From Odontesthes bonariensis (lineage: Eukaryota > Chordata > Actinopteri > Atheriniformes > Atherinopsidae): DNA of 64,000 bases. The position numbers and the translations under genes were made by a program. Where the stretch lies: contig NC_134509.1 of assembly GCF_027942865.1 (NCBI RefSeq), forward strand, positions 12,240,017 to 12,304,016, written 5' to 3'. Positions 1 through 16,135 of this stretch are shown here, one piece after another (the stretch's first letter is position 1; each line of letters opens with the position of its first letter). The notes under the pieces are model-generated. The model was not told the DNA's origin and ran no database searches. It worked only from the letters and a program-made list of their open reading frames with translations.

Positions 1-226
1 AACTCTGACAATGTTTAAATCCAGGCTGAAAACAGTTCTATTTAGCTGTGCATATGACACCTGAAAGTGTTTTATCTGCACTCTTCACTTTTTAATTAAT
101 TAATGATCATTTTTTATGTTTTTTGGAATAATTTTATTTGCCTTCTTGTGATTTTATGTAGCTGTAAAGCACTTTGAGTTGCCTTGTGTACGAATTGTGC
201 TCTACAAATAAAATTGCCTTGCCTTA
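1..226 (+). mobile_element. 3' tail of a non-LTR retrotransposon (CR1/L2-like LINE)
   Basis: Plus-strand 3' end of a LINE. It begins inside the degenerate reverse-transcriptase C-terminus ('aaatccaggctgaaaac') and ends in the family tail 'aaattgccttgcctta'. A close copy of the tail lies in reverse orientation at 6136-6198. The window edge cuts the 5' side. The exact LINE clade is inferred from the style of tail and coding remnant, not from a database match. Confidence 0.6.
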
Positions 227-775
227 TTTTTTTAAAATTCTTACACTTGCTGATCATTTTGCAAATGTAATAAACTTCAAATAAGGCTTTTGGGTGCCTT
301 ATCTTAGATTTCTTATCCTTGGGTCGATTGCCTGGGTTTGATATAGAAATTCCCTCCATTCAGTCCCCATCTCTACCCCTTCAGCATGTAAATTTTATGA
401 CAGTGACCAGACACAGGTTTATACGGTAGAGTCCCGCAAGTGCTATTGTTCCAGGACATTGGCATTTCATGAGTGTGTGTCACTTCTAGGTCTAACTATG
501 TTATTAAGAGTAAAACCATGACAAATTGTAATTTCAGGGGACGCGCCTCTAGATAATCCCCTTTCTTGTTAAAGGAGATGCACTAGAGGGAGCAGTTACA
601 TTGGCATAATATATCTCTAAGGAAACACTAGATGACCTCTACTCTATGATATGTTTGAGTTGTTCAAAAACTTCGTCATAAAAGGTTAAACGTTCTATTG
701 CACATTTGATTTCTTTCCTTTTCTATTTCTTTATTTTTTTTTCATTTTGCTCTGTTTTGTCAGTAATTCAAGGTG
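227..775. other. intergenic, no gene seen
   Basis: AT-rich sequence between two LINE fragments. No ORF with splice context, RNA gene or promoter signal is recognisable. Confidence 0.5.
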
Positions 776-1206
776 GAAAGGCAAGGCGAGTTTATTTACA
801 TAGCACCACTCATACACAGTGCTTTACTTAATGTATTGATTTATCAAATTGATGAGAATGCTGCAGTAAACAACTGTGTTTTCAGTTCAGATTTAAATGA
901 TCTGACAGTCTGAGCAGACCTCAGGTATTCAGGAAGTGTATTCCACAGGTGAGGAGCAGAGTAACCAAATGCTGCTTCACTTTGTTTGGTTCTGGCTCAT
1001 GGTAACCTAATAAGTCTTGCATGTGTTCTTTTGGTCGAAGACAGTTCAGTGTTTTGTAGACCAGCAGTAAGATTTTGAAATCCTTCCTTTGACTCGCAGG
1101 AAGCCAGCACAGTGATCTGAGGACCGGTGTGATGTGGTCCGGTTTCTTGGCGTTTGTCAGGACTCTGGCAGCAGCATTCAGGATCAGCTGCAGCTTCTTT
1201 ATTGAA
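776..1206 (-). mobile_element. 5'-truncated CR1/L2-like LINE, reverse transcriptase C-terminus and 3' tail
   Basis: On the minus strand, from about 1203 downwards, one frame reads LQLILNAAARVLTNAKK, then PDHITPVLRSLCWLP and DFKILLLVYKTLNCLRPK. These are the hallmark C-terminal reverse-transcriptase blocks of fish CR1/L2-like elements. The frame then breaks, and the element ends in a tail near 776 ending 'ctcgccttgcctttc', similar to the tails at 1-226 and 6136-6198. It is a dead, 5'-truncated insertion lying upstream of the cfap97 promoter. Confidence 0.7.
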
Positions 1207-1920
1207 CACGGAAGACACTGTTACAGAAATTTAGCCTACTACTGATAACAAAAGCAAGACAGAAAACCCTTAATTCTAGCAATATAAGATGTAAAATAAG
1301 ATGTATAGATTGTTTAAAGAAGATTGTATACAAAACTGACAATTGGCTTAATATCCCGATAAACACACTCGCACGTATAGGCTACAGATAAAAACACTGC
1401 GGTTTTACCAAGTAATTCAGTGATGCTTACCCATTATGGGCTTCCAAAGGCCTTTCCATGTTTGTTTTTTGTTTTGTTTTGTGTTTCTTTTTTTTTTGTT
1501 GTTGGACAGACTGCTCTTTGCATGTGTAGTAAACCAACTTTTTCACCAATTAATGAAACAGTGCACAACTGATAGGTCTGTTTAAAAAAATAAGAAAAAT
1601 CTTTTGTTTTATCTTTTTCAATCTTTTAGAGTATCTTTCTTCTAAATCTTTGACTTTTTAAATCTTTGACACAAACAGAGATGAATAATTATGCTTAATG
1701 TGAGTCACACAATTATGTAAATATATGTGTGTGTTATTATTCAGGTGAAATTCGAAATAGCTTTCAAGCTATCTATTTTTTTGTGTTTTGCCAGAGGGCT
1801 TAATTTTATCTTTGGTTGGGCTGGTCATTTATGTGTGGTTTTGAACTAGCTTTAATTTAATTATTGTTCTATATAGTCTGCTTGTTTGTTGTTATGGTTC
1901 CTTGAGGATTTTAGTTTACG
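1207..1920. other. intergenic, upstream of cfap97
   Basis: AT-rich sequence with short poly-T and GTTTT runs around 1465-1500. No coding potential seen. Confidence 0.5.
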
Positions 1921-1926
1921 CTCAGA

Positions 1927-1939
1927 GTCACATAGCAAC
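1927..1939 (+). promoter_or_regulatory. X-box-like RFX site upstream of cfap97
   Basis: The sequence GTCACATAGCAAC matches the split-palindrome form of the X-box bound by RFX factors, which drive ciliary genes. A second half, GTTGCC (1941-1946), and an ETS-like CAGGAAGTG (about 1946-1954) follow directly. The site lies some 170 bases upstream of the predicted splice donor of the first non-coding exon. Binding is inferred from the motif and from the ciliary role of the downstream gene. Confidence 0.5.
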
Positions 1940-1959
1940 CGTTGCCAGGAAGTGACGCT

Positions 1960-2110
1960 AAGTAGTTACTAGGCATGTCTCTGCATCCTGCTAACGGACA
2001 GCTTTTGTATTTAGTGAAGGTTTTAATGAATATGTGTCCTCTTGACGCGATGCATCATGTCTAAACAAGTAAATGCAATTATACTGTGAAACACTGTCTT
2101 TCGTCGACAG
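1960..2110 (+). other. cfap97: probable non-coding first exon of cfap97
   Basis: A consensus splice donor, GACAG|GTAAG, ends this stretch at 2110/2111, downstream of the X-box and ETS-like motifs. The next acceptor (2761) starts the exon that carries the cfap97 ATG. The 5' edge is a guess because no TATA box or initiator was identified. Confidence 0.4.
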
Positions 2111-2785
2111 GTAAGATGTCGCGTCGTGTCTCCATTGCTAAAGTTAGCTGTGCGGTTGGACTGAGTTAGCTAATGCGGTGTTTATCAGCAAAGCGTGTCT
2201 TCTTTGTCGTTAAGCGTATACGTTGGTTTGGTTTACTTTGTAACTATATACGTGGTGAAAAATGTGTTTATTGGCAGCACCGTCGTAGTGGCTGGTTTGT
2301 TCACAGCAGGCTAAATTGGATTGCAGCGTTAACAGACTTATGGTGATAACACCATTAAAACGAACAGGGTTTTTTATCTGTATTTCACGAGACTGTCGGA
2401 GCTGTGAACACACGTTTGTTTTAAGGCTTTGTGTTCACATCTAATTTCCGTCCAGGACGAATTGTGGTCTCTTTTGGATTATCTTGCCTCTCTTTGTGTA
2501 TCTCTTTGTCTCGTCGCTTTGCATGACCTCACAAAGTTATTCAGAAATTAATAAAGTAATTTTGCACCTCTGAACTGATTTTACATGTCTTTGTGGTCAA
2601 TTTGCCTATATTTGGGGTACATTTTTGTCTCTATGTTGTCATTATTGGTTATTAAAAAAACAAACAAAAATAAATAAATACGTTACCACTAGAAAAAAAA
2701 AAGCTCAATAACTGTTCTAACTTTAAATAATCTTTTGTCCCTCTCACAAACAACCATACAGGTTCTATTGTTGGGAAAGGCTGCC

Positions 2786-8229
<5,444 letters not shown>

Positions 8230-8474
8230 GAACGCCACCGTTGAACAACATCGAATCGACAAAGAAACACACGACTGGTCCCGACGTTTAAGCCTGTTGG
8301 AATCCATTCCCCACGAAAGGTTCAGTCTGGAAGGTATGAAGCTGAAAGGATATTTCTCACTTGGTTTCATCATTGACCGATGCCGCTCTACAGCCTTGTT
8401 TTTTTTTTTTTGTTTGTTTTTTTTGCCATGAGTAATCATTAGAGGAGATCCTCTTTTCTGCTCTTTCATGCTGA

Positions 8475-8480
8475 AATAAA
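8475..8480 (+). terminator. cfap97 polyadenylation signal
   Basis: AATAAA lies about 245 bases after the cfap97 stop codon. It is a plausible 3' end for a short 3' UTR; the cleavage site was not resolved. Confidence 0.5.
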
Positions 8481-9254
8481 ATGCAGCTGACGCTCTGATA
8501 TAAAATTCATCGTTATTCGCTTCAGTGGTTCAACGTTGGCTTCTCAACACAGCGATAGCTTTTCAGCACTTTAAGGTGCACGTAGATACATTTTGAAATG
8601 ATTTCAACCCTTTAACAACTGCGTTGAAACTGTTTGGGATTTAATTTGTGTATATTTTCTCACATTTGTATGATTTATCCGCTATATATAGAATTATGTT
8701 TTTGCACAAGTAAACAATTTTTGAAGTATTACTGGTGTGATGTTGATTCTGTTCCTTTTTAAAGTAAAGCTGCTTGTGTTAGCACCTTTTTACTCGAATG
8801 TTTGTTGTGAATTTTCGTCTAAATTCTCATCTCCTAAAACACACTTGGATCAGCTGGGGAGGCAACATTTTTTTTTGTAATGTGGCTAATTTTTTGGTAG
8901 ATGGATTTCATGATTCGTGAAACAGCTCAGGTAAAAACCTTTATGTGTTATTCTCCCTCACAAGGGACAATCAGAGTTAAGGTTGTGGATGATTAGCTAA
9001 ACACCATTGTGTTTAGCTTACAGCCATTTTCCTCACAGACAACGGGCACGGGTGTGTTTACGATAAAATATGATGATGAAGTTCATTCGAAAGTTTTTTG
9101 CATAATTGAACTGAGACATTCATGATACATCCTGTAACATCTGCGATTTACTTCCTTGACGTGGCAAGTAAAAATATGTATTATGTGAAGCTGTCTACAA
9201 AAAAATATTGTTTGGAATGAAAACAGAGACACTGGATTATTAGACTAATAAGTC
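8481..9254. other. intergenic between convergent cfap97 and slc25a4
   Basis: AT-rich, short tail-to-tail interval. No ORF, RNA gene or repeat family recognised. Confidence 0.5.
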
Positions 9255-9260
9255 TTTATT
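9255..9260 (-). terminator. slc25a4 polyadenylation signal
   Basis: AATAAA on the minus strand (TTTATT on the plus strand), about 320 bases beyond the slc25a4 stop. This gives a 3' UTR of ordinary length. Confidence 0.5.
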
Positions 9261-9577
9261 CTTAATAAAATGTATGAGGTGGGATGCGAGGGTCAGAGAG
9301 TGGTCACAACATAACATATGGGCCTCGGGAGCGTGTGGCCCGTATGAACATCAGCGTCTTCTCCACTGGATGTCATACTCCAAGACTGACTTCTAGCAAA
9401 TCTTAAAGAAATATATACACATTTCTTATAAGACAAGTTAACCCGTGGGTCAAGTACACCAACCGATCTTCCCTGACTATTGCGCAGGAGTAGCCTACAC
9501 ACCAACATTGTAATTCACCAAGGAATAAGACTTAAATAAAGTGGAGGATTTCCTTGGGTACTGGGAGTATGAGTTTA

Positions 9578-11284
9578 TTATGTGTACTTCTTGATCTCGT
9601 CGTACAGCACCAACACAAAGGCACCACCCATGCCTCTGATCACGTTAGACCAGGCGCCCTTGAAGAAGGCCTTTGATCCCTCGTCTTTCATGATCTTCTT
9701 CCAGCAGTCGATTGTGCCCTTGTACATGATGTCAGCTTTGAAAGGAGAGACAGAAACAAGTGATGCGTAATGGTCATATATGGACTATGCGCAAAAATGT
9801 AAAACAAAGCACACAAAAAAAATCACCTCCTTTGCGCCCTGACTGCATCATCATACGACGTCTGACGGTGTCGAAGGGGTATGAAATAATCCCTGCTGCA
9901 GCAGTGACTGTCTGGGCGATCATCCAGGTGACCACGATGTGCGTGTTCTTAGGATCTGGCAGCATACCTGTGTAAGGGAGTTGTTAAGTCACCCGCTCTC
10001 ACGACAAAATACGTACACAATACAAAACGTCACATCGAACAGGTATGCGCACCTTTAGCTGTGTCGAAGCATCCGAAGTAAGCCGCTCTGTAGATGATGA
10101 TACCCTGCACTGACACGTTGAATCCGAGGTAAAGACCTTTGAGGCCATCAGTTTTGAAGATCTTGCTGAGGCAGTTTCCAAGACCGGAGAACTCTCTTTC
10201 CGCAGCGCCCTTGCCGATGTCAGCAGCCAGTCTTGTTCTGGCGAAGTCGAGTGGATACACGAAACAGAGCGAAGTGGCACCTGCGGCACCGCCAGATGCC
10301 AGATTACCGGCGAAGTGACGCCAGAACTGTGTTTTTGGATCCACACCCCCCAGGAAGATCTTCTTGTACTTGTCTTTGAAGGCGAAGTTAAGAGCTTGGG
10401 TGGGGAAGTAACGGATGACGTTGGCCAGGTTGCCTCTCCAGAAGGAAATGAAGCCCTGTTCTTTGGGGATTCTAACCACACAGTCCATGATTCCCTTGTA
10501 GTGTTTGTCAGGGGTGATCTGTTTGCTGGCATGTTGGACCTGCAATAGAAGAGGGAAAAAGAACATTAAAGGATGAACGAGGACACATGTGTTGCGTCTT
10601 TAAGTAAAAGTTTGCATAAAACAGCTTTGACATGCACCACTTTCACTTACAAATTTGAAGAACGTGCACGTCAAATTCACATAAAAAGACGTAAAATATT
10701 CCTCAGACAGGCACTATGTTCCCAGCAGTCTGAGGGCACATTGCTGTCACTTGAGACTTCACTGTGTATTAGATTACATACTTTAAGTTAAATTTAGCAA
10801 TTCACTTGCACTCAATATTACAGTGGTAATTTGCTATAGCAGATTAATTATAAACTTGATAAACATACAAATATAATTGCACGTATAGTATTGTGACTGT
10901 TTTGTTGAAGCACAGATCAGGAGGCCTTGCCACCATCTCACGGGCCTGTGCGTAAAATGATCCCCCAGTTGACCTCTCACTTGCCCCTTGGTATCATGCA
11001 CAAGACCATATGAGCCCTCTCAATGCTCAGCTGGACTTTCCTCCACGAAAGCGATTTACATGTTTTAACTTAAGTCCTACATTCAGCCGTGTTCCACTAA
11101 TTACGCACACTTTACGCACAAAGATGTGAACAGGAGAGCGTGCCACGGACAGTACTTGCTTCATATACTTTACCTGAAGCAACAGCTTGACTCTCTCAAT
11201 GGGAGCGACAGCTGTTTTGGAGATGGCAGCGGCAATGCCACCAGCCAAAAAGTCCTTGATGAAACTAACCACCGCGTCCGACAT
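9578..11284 (-). CDS. slc25a4: Mitochondrial ADP/ATP translocase (ANT1)
   Basis: Exchanges cytosolic ADP for matrix ATP across the inner mitochondrial membrane. Exons on the minus strand: 11284-11174, 10539-10053, 9967-9827 and 9735-9578 (stop TAA). Their lengths (111, 487, 141, 158) sum to 298 codons plus stop, the usual ANT length. The product has the three mitochondrial-carrier repeats, with signature motifs PIERVK (about 28-33), [11 protein letters not shown] (repeat 2) and [12 protein letters not shown] (repeat 3, containing the RRRMMM nucleotide-carrier signature). It ends YDEIKKYT. The start, [16 protein letters not shown], aligns with the family N-terminus. SLC25A4 is chosen over SLC25A5/6 because of its position between CFAP97 and HELT, as in human 4q35. 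A TATA box lies about 110 bases upstream of the ATG. A long alternative-frame ORF inside exon 2 is a composition artefact. Confidence 0.96.
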
Positions 11285-11394
11285 GGTTGGATGTCTTCTT
11301 GTGGAGGTTTTAGACCCTCGCCCGTTCCAAACTTGATCAAGTTCCTCAAGGAAACCCTACGCCCCTCCAAGTGGACGAGGCACCCCCATCTGCT

Positions 11395-11402
11395 CTTATA
11401 TA
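11395..11402 (-). promoter_or_regulatory. slc25a4 TATA box
   Basis: TATATAAG on the minus strand, about 110 bases upstream of the slc25a4 ATG. This fits transcription starting near 11370 and a 5' UTR of about 85 bases. It suits a strongly expressed, tissue-regulated carrier gene, but the start site is inferred. Confidence 0.6.
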
Positions 11403-11729
11403 TGGAGGCCATTCATCGCGAGAATTTTGAGTGATGGATTTGCAGTTTGTCAAACGGATAAACGAGGCTGAATAAATTTCCGAGGTTGAAGTTCAAGTTG
11501 TGCGCCATGTTCCTGGTGTCAAGAGTCAACCAAACCGGGGACGTTTAAAGGACACAATCTGTGTGATTTGATTATCGTTAAAAACGTATATATGTGCAAT
11601 ACTAATCATGGAGAAGTCCTGATGGTGGAAAGCTTTCTTAATGACAGTGGCCTCAGTTAAGACAAGAGGACAGAAAAGGAAGAAAGGAATTAAAGTATAT
11701 CTCAAGTAAAATCAAGTCTGATGCACTGA

Positions 11730-11730
<1 letters not shown>
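11403..11730. other. slc25a4 upstream region
   Basis: Upstream flank of slc25a4 with no recognised gene or repeat. Confidence 0.4.

Positions 11731-11779
<49 letters not shown>
11731..11779. repeat. (TCTA)n microsatellite
   Basis: About 12 uninterrupted TCTA units, likely polymorphic. Confidence 0.95.
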
Positions 11780-13849
11780 TTGATCTAATATAATATATCA
11801 TTTAAGGTCAAAGGTCGAACGGACCCTTTTACCATTAACGGGATATTGCGGTGTCACTGCAAACAACTTGCTATTTTGAATTTCAGACCTGCCTTTTCTC
11901 AAAGCACATCAAAAGTTTTTGCGTCAAGTTTTGCGGAGGTAAGACTGATAAAGAGAGACATTTATTGATCTATTTATTCATTTAAGAATTGAAGTATACC
12001 GCCTGTAATCGGAATCTTGTAAATTGTGAAATCTTGTAATGGAAATCCTGCTCTGGCAGACCTGACTCGTGGGCTATGCAAAGTAACATGCTTCCAACTG
12101 CTACACCTGCCAACCGTGTCTCAGTTTTATTTGACTGAGGTGACGCTGGACGCAACGCCCTGTAGACACAAGTCTTCCAATGTGGCCGCACGCGACCTGG
12201 ACACAACTAATGATGCTCTTGAAGCGCAGTAAAACATTTCGTTTGGAACAGCAAAAGAAAACAAAGACCACTCCTAGAACATGATTTGCATTGAGTGTTT
12301 GCTTTGAAAGAAAAAAAAGACAAATTTAAAAAGTTTTGTGCCTAAATTATGAAAAGAATTAGATAAATAAAAGGTCTTCCTTTCCATGACTCTATGCACC
12401 TGTTGACCACTCGGTGGCGCTCCTTGGCCGTAGAGATTAATTGGCAAGCTCAGAAAGTGTCAAACGTTTTCCAACAAGATACTTCAAAGAATCAGAAGTG
12501 ATATTGCCGAATGTTATCATTGACAGTTGAGGTAACTATAATGCATAGAAGCTAAAGCCTGAAGGATTTATATCTAATATAGACGACCAGGCCGGCTGTA
12601 TTTTGATTAATGTACACAAAGGGAGATAAAACTATATAAGTAAATTCATTTTTTTTACTGCATAAAAAATCAATAAAGTCTTTCCTATTTCATCTGACTA
12701 TTGTTCACAATCTCGGACAAGCTGCTTGTCTGCAGGATGACGAGGTTGTCCATCCACCTGCTGTGTTGTTGTTCTGCCTACAAGATTCAGAGGGTGGCAC
12801 TAGAGAGCTGGGTTATAAGCAGGAGCATCACTGACCTCCCCAGAGAGCAAATGTGGTACCCAATAAAACAGGTGCTTTTCCTCACTTACTTCCCACACAA
12901 CAATAAAAATGAATGCACCGCTTTACTTGTTCTCCACAGGGGAACACTCTTAAGTAGCTCCCACCAGACAGGACAAAAGTCAGGCTTAGCTGCAGGGCTG
13001 CAACCATAGAACTAGTTAGGAATGAATCATCGTGTTAACTTCACCACTTCAGTGCTTGCACCTGCTTTGGGGCAAACAAAGTTATAACTAGTACTTTAAA
13101 GCACACAGGCTTACTACAGAAGTCAGGTTTTTCTATAAACACCTTTGTCTTTTGAGACAACTTTATTCTGAGTTGACACATTCTGCTTTGCGTATTGTTT
13201 AATCCTATAGTTAGAAAGAGGAAGAATTGTGTTTGAAGTGACACTTCTTATACTTTTATCAGTCCTGTTTTGTTGTTTAGAGAATGTAGACTCGGGGGAT
13301 GTTTTGTATCTGCAAATTTGTCTCTCACATTCTCAGAGGTTATTTTTCTGTTCAATCATTTATTGTAATTCACCCTCAATGGCTGCATGCAAAGTAATCA
13401 ACTAGAAAGATAACTACTTATGACCTGGGAATTATGTTAGAGATAAACCTGTCCCCTATATTATTTATAGAAAATAGTGTTCTAATCAGTATTCTAATCT
13501 ATGGTGTCAGTCCTGTTTTTGTACTATTATCTAAATCCAATCTAGATTTGCTAAAGTCGTTGCTCGGTAACCTCGGATCTTAGAGGGAGGGGTCACGATG
13601 TGGTCGGGTTGAGCTTGGATTTGCATTTTGAGTTTGAAGAGCTGCAGGTGTCAGACAGTTTGCCCCCCCCAGCACACACACATATACACAACCGTTACAC
13701 ACCACTTGTACACCAATGCAGTCGCTGATTTTATCTGTTAAGAAAGCTAATGGATCATCTTTTTACTTCTTACTTACTAATTTTGAATTTTAGCCGAATG
13801 AATAAATAGGCAGCAGGTCTGTGGGCTGTCTGTGGCAGTAGCACGACGA
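11780..13849. other. intergenic, nothing recognised
   Basis: AT-rich with scattered short ORFs that lack homology or splice context. A short C-run followed by CA repeats lies near 13663-13690. Confidence 0.4.
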
Positions 13850-13971
13850 TGACGTCAGTAACACCCACTTTACGACAAAAAAATCAAAATTACAGTAACC
13901 CGGATTTTTTTAAGTAAGCGACGCACCTCCACGTTATCAGTGCTAATGTACAGTAATTAATAAATTATAAA
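13850..13971 (+). promoter_or_regulatory. promoter-like stretch: full CRE and TATA box
   Basis: A palindromic cAMP-response element TGACGTCA (13850-13857) is followed 110 bases later by TATAAA (13966-13971). A short ORF with a splice donor starts about 50 bases further on (14018-14098). The order and spacing resemble a core promoter. Both motifs also occur by chance, so this is a hypothesis. Confidence 0.3.
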
Positions 13972-14017
13972 CAGCATAGTTTGTGCCTGTATAAGCTTGC
14001 CCATAGGAAACCGTTTC

Positions 14018-14098
14018 ATGGCCGAATATCTCAAGAGAGCAGCCAGACGCCTCGCGAATATCTTCGGAACAGCTCCAAATGACCAACAACAAGCAGGG
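14018..14098 (+). CDS. possible first coding exon of an unrecognised gene
   Basis: The ATG opens a 27-codon frame, MAEYLKRAARRLANIFG followed by TAPNDQQQAG. It ends exactly at a strong splice donor (GGG|GTGAGT at 14098/14099). The first 17 residues form a basic amphipathic pattern (K/R at 6, 7, 10 and 11 with hydrophobic residues between). A TATA box and a full CRE lie just upstream. I do not recognise the product, and no matching downstream exon was found between here and helt. The Kozak context is weak (T at -3). It could equally be chance. Confidence 0.25.
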
Positions 14099-16014
14099 GT
14101 GAGTAGAACATCATGTTATAATGTGAAATCAAGGGCCCAATGTCAAAAAACCGGTCTTATCCTTTAAAGGCATAAAAAGCCCCAAAAAATATTTAAAAAA
14201 GAAAACTCTCTTATTTCCTAAAACTCCAAGCAACGTTACTTTTTAGCAAACATGACTCAATTTTGAGTAGAGTGGAGTGCTTGTTTGGGACTGCAGCATC
14301 GACTGCTGCAGTGAACACACGTTTACTGCTGCTGGGGGTATTTAAGGCAGCAGGATGGATAATGTGAGACTGACACGTCAACCACAGCTTTTCATTCTTC
14401 ATTATTTTAAACAAAGAATGTTTTTTGAATAGGGAAAAGTTTTGATGTTCAATCCTTTTAAACTTTTAGACAGCTGCTACATACAACGTTGTGTTTCTAT
14501 TATACTGCACAGTAATACAAAAAGGAACGTCCTTTATTTATTTCAAAATAGAACAACAGGAAAATAGATAAATAACCAAAAAGCTCTTTCCTAAGAGAAG
14601 ACCGCATTGGTGGTTTACTCCCTATCAATAAACATGTTAATACAATTCGCTAACCTTGAGTCCAGCAGGCTGGGATGTACAATGATTTGGTCAGAGCAGG
14701 CACAGACCCAGAAGATTCTTTAAGCATTTTCCCTTTTGTTTTTTTGGTACACTTCTTGGCTGTTGGCCTGTTATTTTATAAATGTGAAAGAGGCCGACTG
14801 TGACACAGTATGATTAAAAGACAGAATCACTTTGCTGACGTTTCACACCTGCAGTCAGGGCAGCACCCGTGGCAGAGCAGCCAAGGTGGGTGAACAGACA
14901 CACACACACACACATACACACACGGAGCTGCAAAAAAAAAGAGGAGAAATCCCCATGACCAATCAGGAAGACCTGTGGACACACAATCGGTGGGGGACGA
15001 AGGGATGGACATGGCAGGACGTGGGGTGCAGGGTGAGAGACGCTTGGGCGCATGAAGAAAAGGGGTTCATGAGAAAGAGGAGTGGGTGTTAAGAGTGAGA
15101 GAGAAGGAAGATGGGAACAGAGCTGGTGCTGAGGAAAGACAAGCCGAGTGTTAAAAGTAAAAAAAATCTGATCATAGGGAAGGATCCAAGAAGTATGGAC
15201 TCTCAGACTTATTGTATAATGCTGTCTGACTATAACAGTGTTAGACTGACAGCTGTACATAAATGTGGTGCTTAGCAGGAAACTGGCTAAGCTTGTCGGT
15301 GTAAACTTCATAAGCAGCATAAAGGAACTATTTTGCTTTGAACTGGCCACTTTATCATAAGTCAATTGAGACAGCTCGGTTTGTAGTTAAATCACTTATC
15401 TTTATTTATGAGAAAGAGAACTAAAATTCTGTGATCACAGCTTTTCAAATGTGTACATTGTCTGGTTTCTGATATTTCTAAATTGAATGTATTTTAGGCT
15501 TTCGTTTGGACAAAAGAATTTGTGATGGCCATTATTCAATTGATTAGATAAATCACTAATAATTTATTCAACAAAATAATCTGCAGAAAGTCCCTCCTTA
15601 TGAAGAGAATTACACAACACTAGACAGGTATTTGGACTAAACTAGTTAACCCCCTAGAAAGCAGTGAACACCAGATGCAACTGCTGGATTTTATACTGAA
15701 CATGACTGAAACATGTGGACTAACAGAAGATATTAATTTGGTTCGTTCTCTGCAATGTAAATGTATCTATAGTGAGGCAGTATTGAATAAAAAAACATAC
15801 TTGCAGCACTTGAATACACTGGATGTTTAGTAGATCATTATGTTGAAATATTACTTTCAGAAACTGATTAGCTCTTGGATAATGGTGAATTGTGGACAAG
15901 TCACCGGTCAATAACCGAGCTAACAACTGTGGTCAGACAACTCTCACACTAACATTCAGAATCCCCACCTAACCGAAAATGCATGTTATTAAAACTGTGG
16001 GGGGAAAAAATCAG
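14099..16014. other. intergenic with a CA repeat
   Basis: No gene recognised. A (CA)n tract of about 27 bases lies at 14897-14923. Confidence 0.4.
14897..14923. repeat. (CA)n microsatellite
   Basis: CA dinucleotide run with one interruption (CATACA). Confidence 0.85.
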
Positions 16015-16135
16015 AGCATGCAAAAAAACAGGCAGGGCATTCAAACTCAAGACAGAAAGGTCCACGTTCGAACCAGGAATTTTCTTGCTACGAGGAGGTA
16101 ATGCTAACCACTGCATTAATTTGCTGCACACACCT
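16015..16135 (+). mobile_element. fragment of a common teleost interspersed repeat
   Basis: The segment resembles the 3' part of a widespread fish repeat. It reads 'attcaaactcaagacagaaa', then 'cgaaccaggaattttcttgc', then 'gaggtaatgctaaccactgc'. The upstream part of what looks like the same family lies at 23386-23575. The class of the family is not settled from sequence. Confidence 0.45.

Noticed and set aside
9999..10532. 177-codon ORF on the minus strand in another frame of slc25a4 exon 2
   Set aside because: It overlaps a certain exon completely, has no homology, and is explained by GC-rich third codon positions.
14814..15365. 183-codon minus-strand ORF
   Set aside because: It runs through a CA repeat and low-complexity Pro/Ser/Cys stretches with no homology.
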